This document shows positions 10,892 to 23,112 of a stretch of 64,000 nucleotides of DNA, one piece after another. Source of the stretch: Cytidiella melzeri. Lineage: Eukaryota > Basidiomycota > Agaricomycetes > Polyporales > Irpicaceae. A program made the translations under genes and the position numbers. The stretch spans positions 48,167-112,166 of the forward strand of contig JABYQR010000127.1 in the NCBI GenBank assembly GCA_022592445.1, given 5' to 3'. The notes beneath the pieces are model-generated. The model did not search any database and was not told the origin of the DNA. It worked only from the letters and a program-made list of their open reading frames with translations. Each line of letters opens with the position of its first letter. The stretch's first letter is position 1.

Positions 10892-12156
10892 ATGTCCGCA
10901 CGCGTTGCTCTTGTCACGGGTGGAGCCCAAGGGATCGGTGAAGCCATCGCGCTGCGCTTGGCTCAAGATGGCTTGGATGTTGCTATTCTCGATGTCAATT
11001 CAAAGAGAGACCAGATGCGGGCTGTTTCTCAGAAGATCTCCGACCTTGGAAGGCGCTCTCACTGGATTGTAGGCGACGTGGCAGACGAAACGTCTGTCAA
11101 AAATTCGATTGCGAGTGTGGTAGAGAGTCTGGGGAGTCTTGATGTGGTAAGCATATATTCTCCGACCATTATGAACAGCAATGTGTGTATGCATCAGAGT
11201 ACTCAACCAAGGGATATCTTTAGATGATCGCCAACGCAGGGATTTGCAACAATCTTGGGAAGACTGTCCTAGAATGTCAGACCACTCATTCGCATACAAT
11301 AAATGGGACTTCTGACCACTGCTCGACATATAGCGACCACAGAAGAGTGGACCGCGATGTTCAACGTTAATGTTCTTGGTACAATGCTCTGCTTCAAATA
11401 CGCAGCCACGCAGATGATCAAGCAGGGAAGAGGCGGCCGCTTGATCGGTAGTGTTGACGACCTGTGTGCCACTTCTAGGCTGTGTATTCACTCTTTGTAC
11501 TTCCAAAATCAGGGGCGTGTTCTATCGCAGGCAAGCAAGGTACATCTGGCATTTTGAGTCAATATTAGCTGCTTGACCTTCTTGTAGGTCAGGCAAAGCT
11601 CGGAGCGTACTGTGCCTCCAAATTCGCTGTGCGCGGGTTGACGCATGTGATGTGTACGTCCTCTATCTCGTATCAAAATATAGTACGACTTGAATAATGA
11701 GGGCATCGTTATCCAGCCAAAGAGTTGAAGGAGCACAACATAACCGTCAACTCTTACGCTCCTGGCTTCATCCATACCGCTATGGGTAGGCGATTTCTTG
11801 CCGATATTACTGAACACTAGCCAACTCAATCACACTCTAGTTAATCACCTAGACGATGATAAACACGGAGGGAGCGGGTCCGTAACCAAATCAGTACGCA
11901 GACATGAGTTCGGCCTACAGTGGAGAGTCTACTGTACTGACTACCTGCACCCGCCAGCGTTTGGGTTTTCCACCGGAAGCCCCAAGTGCAGAGCCGTCTG
12001 TGATCACCGGCTTGGTGTCCTACCTTGCTCAAACAGAGTCGAGTTTTGTCACAGGTCAGCCTTCTCTGGTAAAGACTCCATCCCGTGGAGTCAAACAGCT
12101 CATCACATTCGTCAGGCCAAATCATAAGCGTAGACGGCGGTATCAACTACGACTAG
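10892..12156 (+). CDS. Short-chain dehydrogenase/reductase (classical SDR)
   Basis: Nine exons: 10892-11146, 11224-11275, 11334-11447, 11513-11539, 11588-11653, 11717-11785, 11841-11893, 11958-12054 and 12116-12156. All phases close and give 257 residues, the usual size of the family. The NAD(P) loop TGGAQGIG is at residues 9-16, NAG at 89-91, and the catalytic set N115, S144, Y157, K161 is complete (YCASK). The C-terminus SVDGGINYD is typical. The closest known type is acetoin/diacetyl reductase or 3-oxoacyl-ACP reductase-like SDRs, but the substrate is not readable from sequence. The 27-base fourth exon carries the catalytic serine loop. It appears fully functional. Confidence 0.88.
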
Positions 12157-13909
12157 ACACTGATTGTATGGCGTAAATTCCCTTTCAATTTCCTACACTG
12201 GTATCCAAACTCTGTTTGAACGAGAAGGGATCGCTCAAGTCAAGAACTACGGCTCAGAACTCAAAAAGCCGCGCTCTGCTTTTGCGGGTGTGTCTTTGAA
12301 GTGTATCTTTCGAAACAAAAGAGTACCTCACGTTAACGTTAGAGATAGCCTAAGCCTAATCATCGTCGCAATGCTAAGCATACTCTCCGAAAAGCATAGG
12401 CGGCTCGCTCGCAGCGATCGGTCCGCATCGGTACCGTTGCCACCATGCTTCAGCCGAAAAAAAACCCACAGAACCCACCCTTTACTCCTCACGTCTGCTT
12501 CAAAACATGACCTCTAGCAAAAGTATTCACCCAAAGACATAGCACACATACCACCCAGTCAGTATGTGCAACACCGTTTTGTTAAGGTGCACGCAGACTT
12601 ACTCGCACGGGGGCTTCACAGTATCATTGCAAGAGTTCCGGGGTCCGGCCGCTCAGGCCACTGATGCTCGTCCATCAGAGCACAGCATTGCTAATGCACT
12701 GCATTATACCATCCCTCTCTCGGGATGTCTAGGAAGAGGCTGGTCATGGGCGCAAATGAAAGGATAGTTCCCGAGCAATGTTTATCAAATTATTGACTCC
12801 ACCGTCTGTTGAGAAACCCTGGAAAAATTCTGACCTTGCATGCCGTACTGTGCTCAGGTCTCAGTCAATGGTACGTAACAAATTGTAACAAGCCTTCCTT
12901 TCAATCGATCTTATCTGATAGGAGTCTGACCTAGCGGCGCGGTGCCACTCGCAGCTGGCTTTCTCGTACAACATGGTTCAAACGTCAGTATAGTTGCCAG
13001 TGCTACTGCAGAGAGCTTCAAGTTCAATGAATACTGCCAGTCTATTGCTGCTTTACTGCGACTACCTTCAACGGTTATGGGTCCCTGGAGCTTCTGTGGT
13101 GAGCCGAGTGGAGGCGAACGGTCCGCATAAGCGTACATCCCACGAGGTCCATACGAGTCTGAGCTATCTCGTAAACCCCTGTTGCTGAAGACACGCCGTC
13201 GAGCTACGAAGCAGAGGTCTTCGGCACTGTTCTCCTCCAAATAACAATCGTTGTTGGCTTGCCTGCACAATATGGTACATCGTTGTGGCTCCCAATGCTA
13301 CTGCAGAGAGTTACGAGGTTGGCGAATACCTCCGCCGCAACTACCTGCGACCGCCGTGAGTCAGAGGGGTTCTGGAGGCGAGCCGAGACGAGGCGAACAG
13401 TTGAACCACCGTGATGCACTGCTCTCTCTCACTACAGTATTCCCCTAGATGATTCCTTCTAGCGTGCGTCCCACGAAGTTTCCCACGAAGTCAAGCTACA
13501 TTGGAAAATCCCCCGTTCAGCCACAGGGCGCCCAGCGGAGGTCTTCGGACATGGTTCTCCTCCTATCAACGATCGTGACAGGTAGCAAGAAAAAAAATTG
13601 CCAAGTTGTAATATCGGCAAGCATGAGAGACTCTGCGATCAAGCTCGCTAGCAATATGCAGGAGCACCTGATATGAAAGCAGTGTGTCTTTTCGGGAACG
13701 GTGGCGCTTATGGACCGGCCATGTCGAGAATTGGGGTTTATACAGCGTCTCGGAAGAATGGTGGGCTTGCAACTTATGTAACTTGCTGTCTACGTCCTTA
13801 TGCTAACCCAGGCACAGAGGACCCCACACATCCGGATACTTGCGTGGCGAGCGCAGGGTCTGCGATGGTGGCGTTCCGTTCAAGTCACATACGCGAGAAG
13901 TCTGAAAGG
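12157..13909. other. Intergenic with a degenerate tandem duplication
   Basis: No intact gene. Roughly 12947-13240 and 13250-13590 are diverged copies of one unit: both contain TGCTACTGCAGAGAG, a GAGCCGAG...GAGGCGAAC segment and GAGGTCTTCGG with similar flanks. In one frame both read ATAES followed by related residues, so an old duplicated gene fragment is possible. Confidence 0.4.
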
Positions 13910-13916
13910 TATAAAG
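13910..13916 (+). promoter_or_regulatory. TATA box of the small Cys/Lys protein gene
   Basis: TATAAAG at 13910-13916, 110 bases before the ATG at 14026, followed by a pyrimidine-rich leader typical of fungal transcripts. Confidence 0.5.
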
Positions 13917-14025
13917 AGCCTTCGTCTTACCAGCTAAGTCCCCCACCTCTTGCAGGACTTCTCACCGAGACATTCAGACGACAACAGTCCTCTCTACCAC
14001 TCTCTGCATCCTCCTCTGTCACACA

Positions 14026-14226
14026 ATGGCTGTCACTCCTACTCCCGGCGCCGCCACCGGCATTCCTACCGATGCTTACAAAGGCGGCCCTCAATGCTGC
14101 CACTGCGGCTGGAGAGGTGACCACGCACCTACGTGCGTGTTCAACATCCAGCCCTCTCCTCCAGCTCCTCCGAAGGACGGGAAGGACGGGAAGGACAAAA
14201 AGGACGCCGGCTCAAAGTCGAAATAA
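14026..14226 (+). CDS. Small cysteine- and lysine-rich protein
   Basis: A 66-residue ORF that I do not recognise as a family. An N-terminal half with CCHCGWRGDHAPTC offers four Cys and two His that could bind one metal ion. The second half is low-complexity Pro, then a KDGKDGKDKKD tail ending SKSK. There is no signal peptide. A TATA box and CT-rich leader precede it, and the start is preceded by CACACA, a good fungal context. It may be a small zinc-binding or nucleic-acid-binding protein; this is inference. The similar-frame continuation past 14226 is not supported. Confidence 0.55.
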   Translation: MAVTPTPGAATGIPTDAYKGGPQCCHCGWRGDHAPTCVFNIQPSPPAPPKDGKDGKDKKDAGSKSK

Positions 14227-14689
14227 GTAAGTTGCATTCGAGGCTCTTTTGTAGCCTGATTGCTCACATTGCTTTGAATTCAGATGGTTCGTCACCATAT
14301 GGCAATCGCCTTTGGCGACAGCCTTCCACTAATTTGCTGGAAGCGTCGGAAAGGTCACGGTTAGGAGGGGGTGTATGAGGCGATGACTCGGAAAGATATG
14401 GAATGGATGGGCTTTGATGTATACCAAGATTGACGGTTTCGAACATAATGTTTGCTGTGATATCATGAGTGTCCAGGTTTCCAAAGAAGAAAAAGTCTGA
14501 GTGAGCGACTTCAAAACCGCAGTGTTGTCGAAATTGCAGAGCTTTCTTGATTAGACGAGAGAAATCCTAAAAAGGCAGTCGGGTGCGAGACGTGTCCTAG
14601 AAAGGCAATTCAGCTCGCTCCAGGCCGGAGTTCAAACGTTCACGCGGCGGAGTGTGAATGACACATGGCCAATGCCGCTGTTGCGTGAA

Positions 14690-15430
14690 TCTTACACAGT
14701 GTCCTTCTCCTCATCGCATTGCGAGCCTCACACCAACCTCAAGCATTTTGCTGCGCCTGGCTTGCTAATAAACATGCTGCACACGCAAACAACCTACTCG
14801 CGTCTGCGTATTGATACGTACCGATACATGCAGCAGATTAATGCTAGGTGACCTCTACTAGTATACGCCTTCGTTAGGCTGCGATAGCTGAGCTGAATGA
14901 CTCGTCCTAGAGGTGACACCCTTCTGCCTGGGCTCCGAGTCTCTTAGGCTTGCGATGCATGTCAATCACTATTTCACCCATTACTTATCACTACCTACTC
15001 TCCGGGACCCGCGCGATGAACATGATTAGCACATTCACGGCTTTCATCGGCTATTCACTATCTTTTCGTTGTCGTCGCATCCCGCTTCCGCTTCGTAGTT
15101 CCATTGTTTGCGTAGTTTGCCCGGTTTGTTTTCTTTTCTTTTCACAAACTTGTAGTCGGTTTGTCGGTATTCAAGCGGATGTTGTGCATCGAGACAAATG
15201 CGTCTGTTAAGATTTTTCGACTACTAATACAGCTACGCCACAGATATACAATAGAGCAACGACGCCAGGAATAACGACCCAAATAACAGTGTAAGCAGCA
15301 TCCATACAAATTCCACAACCCTCAGCGCCGCTGGTGGTGGTGCTGCTGTCTATCAATCTCCTATTTATAGCTATAGAATGATCTTGATCAACGCCGCGCC
15401 GTCCAACTCTCCTCCCAAATAATGTATGCA
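14690..15430 (+). pseudogene. Deletion remnant of a DUF6535 gene unit
   Basis: Bases 14700-14850 match the upstream flank at 1720-1870. At about 14885 the sequence jumps straight to the 3' end of a DUF6535 gene (CCTGGGCTCC before the tail and the following flank). 15140-15420 matches 23350-23660 behind copy D. The whole coding body is missing, leaving a scar of a sixth family copy. Confidence 0.6.
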
Positions 15431-15464
15431 TGAGAGTCTACATTCGGGATTGCCCAGTTTTTGG

Positions 15465-15935
15465 GCTACTCACTTTTTCATGCCGGAACAATTCTACGAG
15501 ACAGCACACCCTGCACTTTGTTCAAATTGAGCCAGACTTGTCGAGAAGAATGTTGTATTTACGGAGAGAGTTCCATGATTTTTCGCCGCGACTGCTGAGC
15601 GTGACCTGATCTGGCCGTGAGACTGCAGCCCAAGTACCACAGCCAGCTTTCTCGTGATAACTTCTTGATATTTAGATCACTCTTATCATCTACTGTAGAG
15701 TCCTTTCTTTCTCCCTTTTGAGTGGCGAACTAGCCGTTGTCGGAAATGCTAGAGCAACGTCGTCCGCAAGGAGGAGAGGGGGGGGGGCATAGATGCGTCG
15801 TTAGACGTTGAAGCCACAGCCCCTAGCAGCGATGCACGGCTGCAACGGCAGGGATCCAAGGAAAGGGTAATTTGTTGAGCTGAATGTGGGATGAAAGCGT
15901 GAGTGCGAAAGTGCAAAGGGTCCCCATGTGGCCGT
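15465..15935 (-). pseudogene. vWA-domain gene relic
   Basis: This stretch aligns along its length with 24375-24835, the 5' part of the intact vWA gene, including shared segments such as CTGCAGCCCAAGTAC and TTGAAGC.ACAGCCCC. The metal-binding DDSGSM of the intact gene has become DKSGSI followed immediately by a stop codon. It lies convergent with the DUF6535 remnant, exactly as the intact vWA gene lies with copy D, so the pair was duplicated together. Confidence 0.7.
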
Positions 15936-16728
15936 ACTGGGAGGATAATGTCTGTCGAGATTGACGAGGACGATATAGTAGTCTTCAAATAGAGCCCCTG
16001 GTACCTGGTCGCTTTGAGACCGCCAAAGGAGCAGTCAAGTAGGGAGAGCGCGGTGGCGAGTCAAAGGGTGACGTGAGGTGACGTTCCAGCCATGCGAACG
16101 CCAGTGTAATGGATCCCGAGTATGAATTTAAGCCGTAATTCGAAGATGGATGACAAAGAGACCTGATCGAGTTTCGTCTCCTCCGTCCTCCGCAGATGCG
16201 TAAACCCACGTTCCTGAAGACAATCGGTCTAGTTTCCGTAATTCCCTGCGCCGCGTTCGTATTCTTCATGAAGAGTGCATCCGGGAAGGCTGATTGGGTA
16301 TAAAGAGCGTTGTTGGCTACTTCAACCCATAGTTGCTTGGTTCGAATCGGTAGGCCAGAGTCCTGATGCGTTAGCGGCGGCCCCATGGGAGAGCAAGAGA
16401 TTTTCAGAAAGCATTGCAACTAACAAAGAAAAATCTACGTGAAAGCGATTTTTGTATGAGCTGTTGAAAATCCAGGGTGCTCAGCTTCGTCAATCCGTGG
16501 TTGTGTCTTTGTTTGTTTCGCGTCGAGACGGAGTGAGCTGGAGTGTACATTTCTGTTCAATCGCGTACTAGCACTGTCAACTCATCGTGCTTATTTGTGG
16601 ATGACAAAGGCTGCGCGTTGCACGCTGCTGTGTCGAGAAACGATAAAGCGGGGCATGGAGAGAATATGACAATGATTTACCTCCTGATAGCTGAGGCCAG
16701 TGGACCTTGGTCATCCGAGTCATCCGCG
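15936..16728. other. Intergenic, no gene seen
   Basis: About 790 bases with only short unconvincing frames. A G run at 15779-15787 lies just inside the relic to the left. Confidence 0.45.
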
Positions 16729-16754
16729 GATGTCACGCCATGCGCGACTGTCAC
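16729..16754 (+). repeat. Conserved block upstream of DUF6535 copy C (copy 3)
   Basis: Third copy of the block at 1649, ending about 50 bases before the start of copy C. Confidence 0.6.
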
Positions 16755-16803
16755 GGACATTGTCACGTTCGAAACTGCTCACACCTACGAACCTATGTAT
16801 GTA

Positions 16804-19539
16804 TGCCTCCTCCACAAGATACAAGTCAGCCGACGCCAAACAAACTCTCAAGGACGCATGATGATGCTACCTCAGACGATGTTATCACAAATGGTTGGTC
16901 AGATGTGTCCAAGATTACACACGAGGTATGTAGATGAACGGAAGATCAAGGACTACAAGGAGGATATCGATACGTTCCTGGTCTTCGTACGCTCCCCCTC
17001 TCACACATCCATTTAACAATGCCTAACTATTCTGTGCAGGCAGGTCTGTTCTCCGCGGTATTGACCGCGTTCCTCGTCGAGTCATATCAGGGTCTTCAGC
17101 AAGACCCGATGGAAGTCATGGTCGCCCTCATGCAGCAGGTCTTATCCAAATTACTCCTACTCTATGAATTCCGGGTTCTTGAACTCTACAGCATCCCCCT
17201 CTTTTCAGCCTCAAATCGCCTTCCAGCCATCCGTGAACGCCATTCGAGTCAACGTCCTTTGGTTCGCGAGCCTGACACTCGCTCTTATCAGTGCATCGTT
17301 CGGCATCTTAGTCAAGCAGTGGCTCCGCGAGTATCTTGCAGGAGACTACACTTCGCCACAGGCACGACTCCGTGTACGCCATTACCGCAATCCTGGCCTT
17401 GAAAAATGGGAGGTGTTTGAGATAGCGGCTATGCTGCCCTTGTTACTGCAGCTATCTCTCGCCTTGTTTTTCATCGGACTTTGCTTCTTCACGGCTGACA
17501 TACACAGCTCAGTTGGCCATACGACTCTGCCACTCGTAGCCGGGTGGGGATTTTTATTCATTTCTGCTGCTTTCGCCCCTGCCTTTTCGCCTCGCTGCCC
17601 ATACAAGACCACTCTGCTCAAATCTGTTACCAAGGCAATGTGGAAGCAGCATCTATCGCTCGTGCAGCGGCTTAGGACTGTCTACAGTCGCTTGAAGCTG
17701 GGACTGCGACTATCGAATACTAGAGAAGCTTTCCGTAGTCCTGCACCGCGCCCTCAACCTCTAGCTCCCGGCAAGTGGTCTTACGAAGACCTAGCCTACG
17801 ACGAGGAATATGCCGCGAAGACCGACAGACACGACCTCAGTATCCTGATCATAGTGGACTCTATTCAGTCAGACGATGATCTCATACGTTCGATGATGGA
17901 TACTCTCCAGCATTCTCGAGTTACGGGCACTGAGAACGTCAAATTTGCTCTGACCGTTATCAGCCATCGCCTGCAAGACCACATCGTGATTCCTGCGTCC
18001 GGATTTCTCGACCTGTTGCGTCTACCCAAGCAAACAGCCTCGACTATCATGTTTTCAATCGTCAAGATCCTTCGTAATGAGATAAAGCGACAACTCCTCG
18101 CGAGCGATCGCGTTGACTGGCATGATTGGATGCAGAATTGTTTGTCTCTACTATTTGCCAAGACGAACGCACCTATCCCTACGGAAGCCAACTTGCTCTT
18201 TCGTCCCTCCTCACTAACCAGTTTTGCCGCACGACTTTCTTCAACATTATCAAGATCCGCGCCTCAGACACGAATGCAGTTCCTCACATCCTCGAGACAC
18301 TGCAAGGAATGCTCGTCCTGATGGACGGCACAGATGCGTTGCTGGTTTTGTATCACCTCGTGCAGCAGTACTTTTCTCCAGAGAGTGCTATAACCTACGA
18401 AGCAGTTCTCGATACACTCAAAAATACGGCAAAAGTACCTCATGACTGTTTGCACCTCTTGGTCGATACTCTTGTCAGCTTGGTGGGGAAAGAGCTTTCT
18501 GAACCGAAATGGAGTTCATACACACTCGACAAATTAACCCTCATTATGGAACTATGGTTCAGGATCAGCCGCCGCGACGGAGTCCTCAACCTGTTCAAGT
18601 ACCTGCTGTCCACAAAGACATGTTTTGCAGGAACTAGTAATTATGCATTGGGACTCAAAGTAGACCCCGAGTCGAGCAATCTGAAGGAAGGAGCGCAGAG
18701 CATGTTCATTGATGTGATACTAGCTGCGTCCCCTAGCTCTGGTGCGTAGTACTGTGATCAGAATGCTGGTCATTGACTGAGAGGTGCCAATATCTAGAGC
18801 TCCCCACGATTCTTACAAATATCCGTGAGGTGCTCGAAGCCCAGTGGAAACAGCGGTCAGGACCCGAGCATCGCAGTGACTCGTTAAACGAAGGCCAGTG
18901 GCTAGACCCACTGAAGTCCTGCCATGTTCTCCTCCGGTTGCTGTGCGCAATGCGAGAGCATGGTTCACCAATCGACGACCACAGAGACCTGTTGCGGAAC
19001 ATATGGGGGGCTGTTTGTCAAGCGCTTCCAGTGGCGAGGAGGCATATTGGATGCCAGTCAGATATGGCGAAGGACTGTCTCAAGCTCATTAACTCTCTCG
19101 ATATCTCGCAGCCTCCGGACGGCGAAGACACGCCAGCTTACCACTCTTGGGTGCAAACCTTTGCCGAAAGCGCAAGTCTCTTCTCGGACACTCTCATCAA
19201 AGGGTTGATGTCGTTCTCAGCATGTGATGAGGACACCACCGTAGTCATCGCATTCGTCGACTTGCAATAATCGAGAAGGACGACTCGGCCTCCTCAACTA
19301 CTTGGAGGCCAATGTTGTAGCCACCACACGGCCAGAATACGTTGGTTTCCCTATCTGGTGCGCGAAAGCTGTTCGAGAGCACGACATCTCCGACCAAAGG
19401 GTTGATGCTGCCCTTGGTATCTGGCGGGAACTCAACAACCGGAAATTCTGTTCGCCAACATGCGATAGCTGGCGTGTATGACTCGAGTACGCTCTCCTCA
19501 ACTACTTGGAGTGATATTCTTCCGCCCGGACTCCCTTAG
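16804..19539 (+). pseudogene. DUF6535 gene copy C, multiply frameshifted
   Basis: The full three-exon layout is recognisable, but the frame is broken at least four times relative to the paralogues. There is a 4-base insertion after CACGAG near 16925 (GTATGTAGATG), a 2-base loss near 17150 in the MQQV region, a 1-base loss near 18200 and a 1-base loss near 19240. The family tail LPPGLP followed by a stop is still visible at 19522-19539. Long open stretches remain (17164-18200 and 18240-18748), so inactivation is fairly recent. Introns occupy the same positions as in the intact copies. Confidence 0.85.
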
Positions 19540-19598
19540 GCTGACACTGCGTCACGTTGAGATTTCTTATACCATTACATTTTGTACCATTAACTGTA

Positions 19599-19623
19599 GA
19601 TATCACGCCTTGCGCGACTGTCA
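19599..19623 (+). repeat. Conserved block upstream of DUF6535 copy D (copy 4)
   Basis: Fourth copy of the block at 1649, with two or three base changes, 722 bases before the start codon of copy D. That is the same distance as for copy A. Confidence 0.55.
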
Positions 19624-20345
19624 GAAGTATTGCCACGATAACACCAAAAATACAAATTAGGGAGAGTTTTCTCTAGGCTTGTAACCAGCCTCTAATTCCT
19701 CGTACTGTTTTCTCCTCCTCTTCTCGTAGCGCCAGAATCGCAAGCCTCATCTCAGCTCCGAATAACTCATAAGCAGCTCTCATCATAGCGCCTAGTGACA
19801 GTGCCAGACGCATACCTCTCACTGCTCTTCTGCAATGCGTTTCAATTGGTACTTCGATCAACTATGTACGAATCATTGCACGCTGCCATCAAGGTAAGAA
19901 CTCAAGTTGTACACAGCTGACCACAGCTCACCTCCTGCTAGAGCCAAATGCCAGCACGAACTAGGGCGAAGTTGTACATTGTTTCCGATACAGCGCAGGA
20001 CAACAGTGACTCGGACAAGAGCAGCGTCCACGCGTGTTCGATAGGGTCTCGCACTTGGGTCAAGCTCAAAAGTCGAGGTGGAGACAAAAGCACCGGGGTG
20101 GGTTGTCTTCTCCTTCTACACAGCAGTTCCTCTTGCAACGTTCTGTGATGCACGTGTAGAATGTTGCTTTTGATTTTCCAAATCTGGGTAACACTGCCTT
20201 CAGTGCCAGCAGTCAAAGTCATGCCGATGAAATGAAACACGCCTTACTGTCCGTTTACTCGCTTTGAATATAAGCTGATACACCACGAGCAGAGCTGCTG
20301 CAAATATTTTCCCACACCTCAAACCTACTCCCACTTCGACCGCAT
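19624..20345. other. Upstream region of DUF6535 copy D
   Basis: No gene seen. A GAATATAAGCTGATA stretch about 80 bases before the ATG is a candidate TATA element; the last 60 bases resemble those before copy A. Confidence 0.45.
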
Positions 20346-23112
20346 ATGCCCCCCAAAGATACAACTCAGCCGACGCCAGACGACCAATCAGGTTGCAGTG
20401 AGGAGCACTATGATGCTACCTCAGACAGTATTGAAAATTGGTCAAATATGTCAAGAATCATACACGGAGTGGATGAACGGAAGATTAAGGGCTACAAGGA
20501 GGATATCGATACATTTCTCGTCTTCGTGCGCTTTGTCTCTGATTCAGAATTCTCTGAAGGTCTAACAAGTTCGTGCAGACAGGTCTGTTCTCCGCGGTTC
20601 TAACCGCGTTTCTCGTCGAGTCGTATCAGGCCCTTCAGCAAAACCCGTCGCAAGTCATGATTGTTCTCATGCAACAGGTTGTCTCACAGACCTACTCCTA
20701 CTCTCTGAATGGCGGGTTCTTGAACTCCACCGCGTCCTCTTTCCCTCAGTCTCTACCCCCGTTTCAGCCGTCCGTGAACGCCAAGCGAGTCAACGTACTT
20801 TGGTTCGCGAGCTTGACCCTCGCTTTAATCAGTGCATCGTTTGGCATCTTAGTCAAGCAGTGGCTCCGCGAGTATCTCGCAGGGGATTACACTTCGCCAC
20901 AGGCACGACTCCGCGTACGTCATTATCGCAATCCAGGCCTCGCCGAATGGAAGGTGTTCGAGATAGCGGCTATGCTGCCTTTGCTACTGCAGCTATCTCT
21001 CGCCTTATTCTTCATCGGGCTGTGCATCTTCACGGCCGACGTACACAGCACCATAGGCCATACGACCTTACCGCTCGTAGCCGCGTGGGGATTCTTGTTC
21101 ATCGCTTCCGCCCTCGCCCCTGCCTTTTCGCCTCGCTGTCCATACAAGACCACTCTGCTCAAATCTGCCACAAAGGCGTTGTGGAAGCAGCATTTATCAC
21201 TCGTGCGGTGGATTACGACAGTGTACACTCGCTTGAATCTGGGACTGCGAGCACCGAATACTAGAGGAGCTTGCCAGAGTCCTGGATTGCAGACTCAACC
21301 TCTAGTTCCTGGCGAGTGGCCGCATGAAGGCTTAGCCTACGACGAGGAAGCTGCCGTGAAGACCGACGTTCACGACCTCGAGATTCTGGTCACAGTGGAC
21401 TCTATCCAGTCTGACGATGGTCTTCTACATACAATGATGGATACTGTGAAGCAATCTCAGGTCACCACCGAGTACGTCAAATTTGCTCTGGCGATCATCA
21501 GTCATCGCCTGCAAATCGACGTCATTCCTTCATCCGGGTTTCTCGACCTGCAGCGTCTACCCAAGCAAGCAACCTCGACTATCATGCTTCCTGTCGCTGA
21601 GGTCCTTCATCAAGAGGTCCAACGACAACTCCTCGCGGGAGACGGGAGACCCCTCCAATGGCATAGTTGGATGAAGGACTGTCTGTCTCTTCTATTTGCT
21701 AAGACGAACGCACCCATACCCCCGCAAGCTAGCTTGTGCTTTTCGTCCCTCCTTACTGCTCAGTCTCGCCGCACGACTTTCTTCGATACCATTAAGATTC
21801 GTGCTGCCGACGTGGATGCCGTTCCTCACATCCTCGAACGACTGCAAGGAACGCTCGTTCTGATGAAAGACAGAGATGCGTTGGATGTCTTGTATCACCT
21901 TATGCAGCAGTACTTCTGCCCAGAGAAACCTCCAACCTCGATATCAGTTTTTGATACACTGAAAGATGCGGCGAAAGTCCCTCCCGACTGTTTGCAACTT
22001 TTGGTCGATACCCTTGTCAGTTTGGTGGGGAAGGACCTTGTGGAATTTGCATCTGAGGACTGCTGGCATCTTCACACACTTGAGGAAGTAGCCCTCATCA
22101 TACAACTGTGGCCCAAGATTAGCAGACGCGACGGAGTCCTCAGCCTGTTCAAGAAAATGCTGTCAACGAGGACTATGTTTGCGCTCCCTGGAAGTTACGC
22201 AATGGGACTCTACAGACCGACCACTAGTTCGACTAGTCTGGAGGAAGTAACTAGTCTGGAGGAAGTAGCGGAAAACATGTTTATCGATGTAGTATTAGCT
22301 GCGTCCCATAGTTCTGGTGAGCGTGTTACTGTCTTGCAAAAATGTCAGCCATTGATTCAAGTATCTTGAATGTAGAGCTCAATACCATTTTTCAAAGCTT
22401 ACTTGCTGCACTCAAATTCCAATGGGAAGAGTGTCCGGAAGCGGACGATAACCGCCTTGATACGCTACTACGGCTAGACCCTCTGAGGTCCTGCCACATG
22501 CTTCTCCGCTCACTGAGCGCCATGCGACAGCAGAAGGTACCAATTGACGGCCACGTAGACCTTGTACGTGGCATAACAAAGGATGTTGGCGACCTGCTTC
22601 CCCTCGTGGTGAGTAAGCAGTTAGAAGGCCATTCAGACATAGCCAAGGACTGTCTCAAACTCATCGACTCTCTCGACATCTCAGAGCCTCCAGACGACCA
22701 GGACTCGCCGGCTTACCTCTCTTGGGCGAGAGACTTCCCCGAGCGCACGAGTCTCTTCCCGGACACTGTGATCCAAAGGCTGAAGCTGTTTCTGGCATCT
22801 GATGAGGACATTACATTCAGTCATCGCGTTCGCCGACTTGCGATAGTTGGAGAGCCGGCTGAGGAGGATGGGTCGTCCTCTCCAGATGGAAGTGTCAACA
22901 CGTGGCTTCCAGACGTCCAGGAAATGCAGTATCACTTCTCTGAGGAGCAAGACGTCCTCGAGAGCGCGAGTTCCTCCCAGCACGCTCCAGAGGAAAGGAC
23001 AACGTCTCCGAGGAACTCCGTTCACGGACTTCAAGTTGAGGTGATTGAGGAGGACGGCTCGTCCTCTGTAACAAGTGCTCGGAGTGACACTCTTCCGCCT
23101 GGATTCCCTTAG
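20346..23112 (+). CDS. DUF6535 domain membrane protein, copy D
   Basis: Exons 20346-20525, 20579-22316 and 22376-23112 give 884 residues, intact. Same architecture as copy A: an N-terminal YKEDIDTFLVF region, four membrane segments ending with AFSPRCPYKTTL, then a long helical C-terminal half with the conserved DPLRSCHMLLRSLSAM and SWARDFPE segments. A short in-frame repeat (TSLEEV twice) lies just before the second intron. Its C-terminal 40 residues and the downstream 250 bases are nearly the same as in copy A, so A and D are sister copies. The convergent vWA gene starts its 3' end 443 bases further on. Function unknown. Confidence 0.85.

Noticed and set aside
16330..16350. GGTTCGAATC-like stretch suggesting a tRNA T-arm
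   Set aside because: No matching acceptor stem, D-arm or anticodon arm around it.
2398..23112. The DUF6535 units as a transposon
   Set aside because: No terminal repeats, target duplications or transposase are seen; segmental duplication explains the pattern better.
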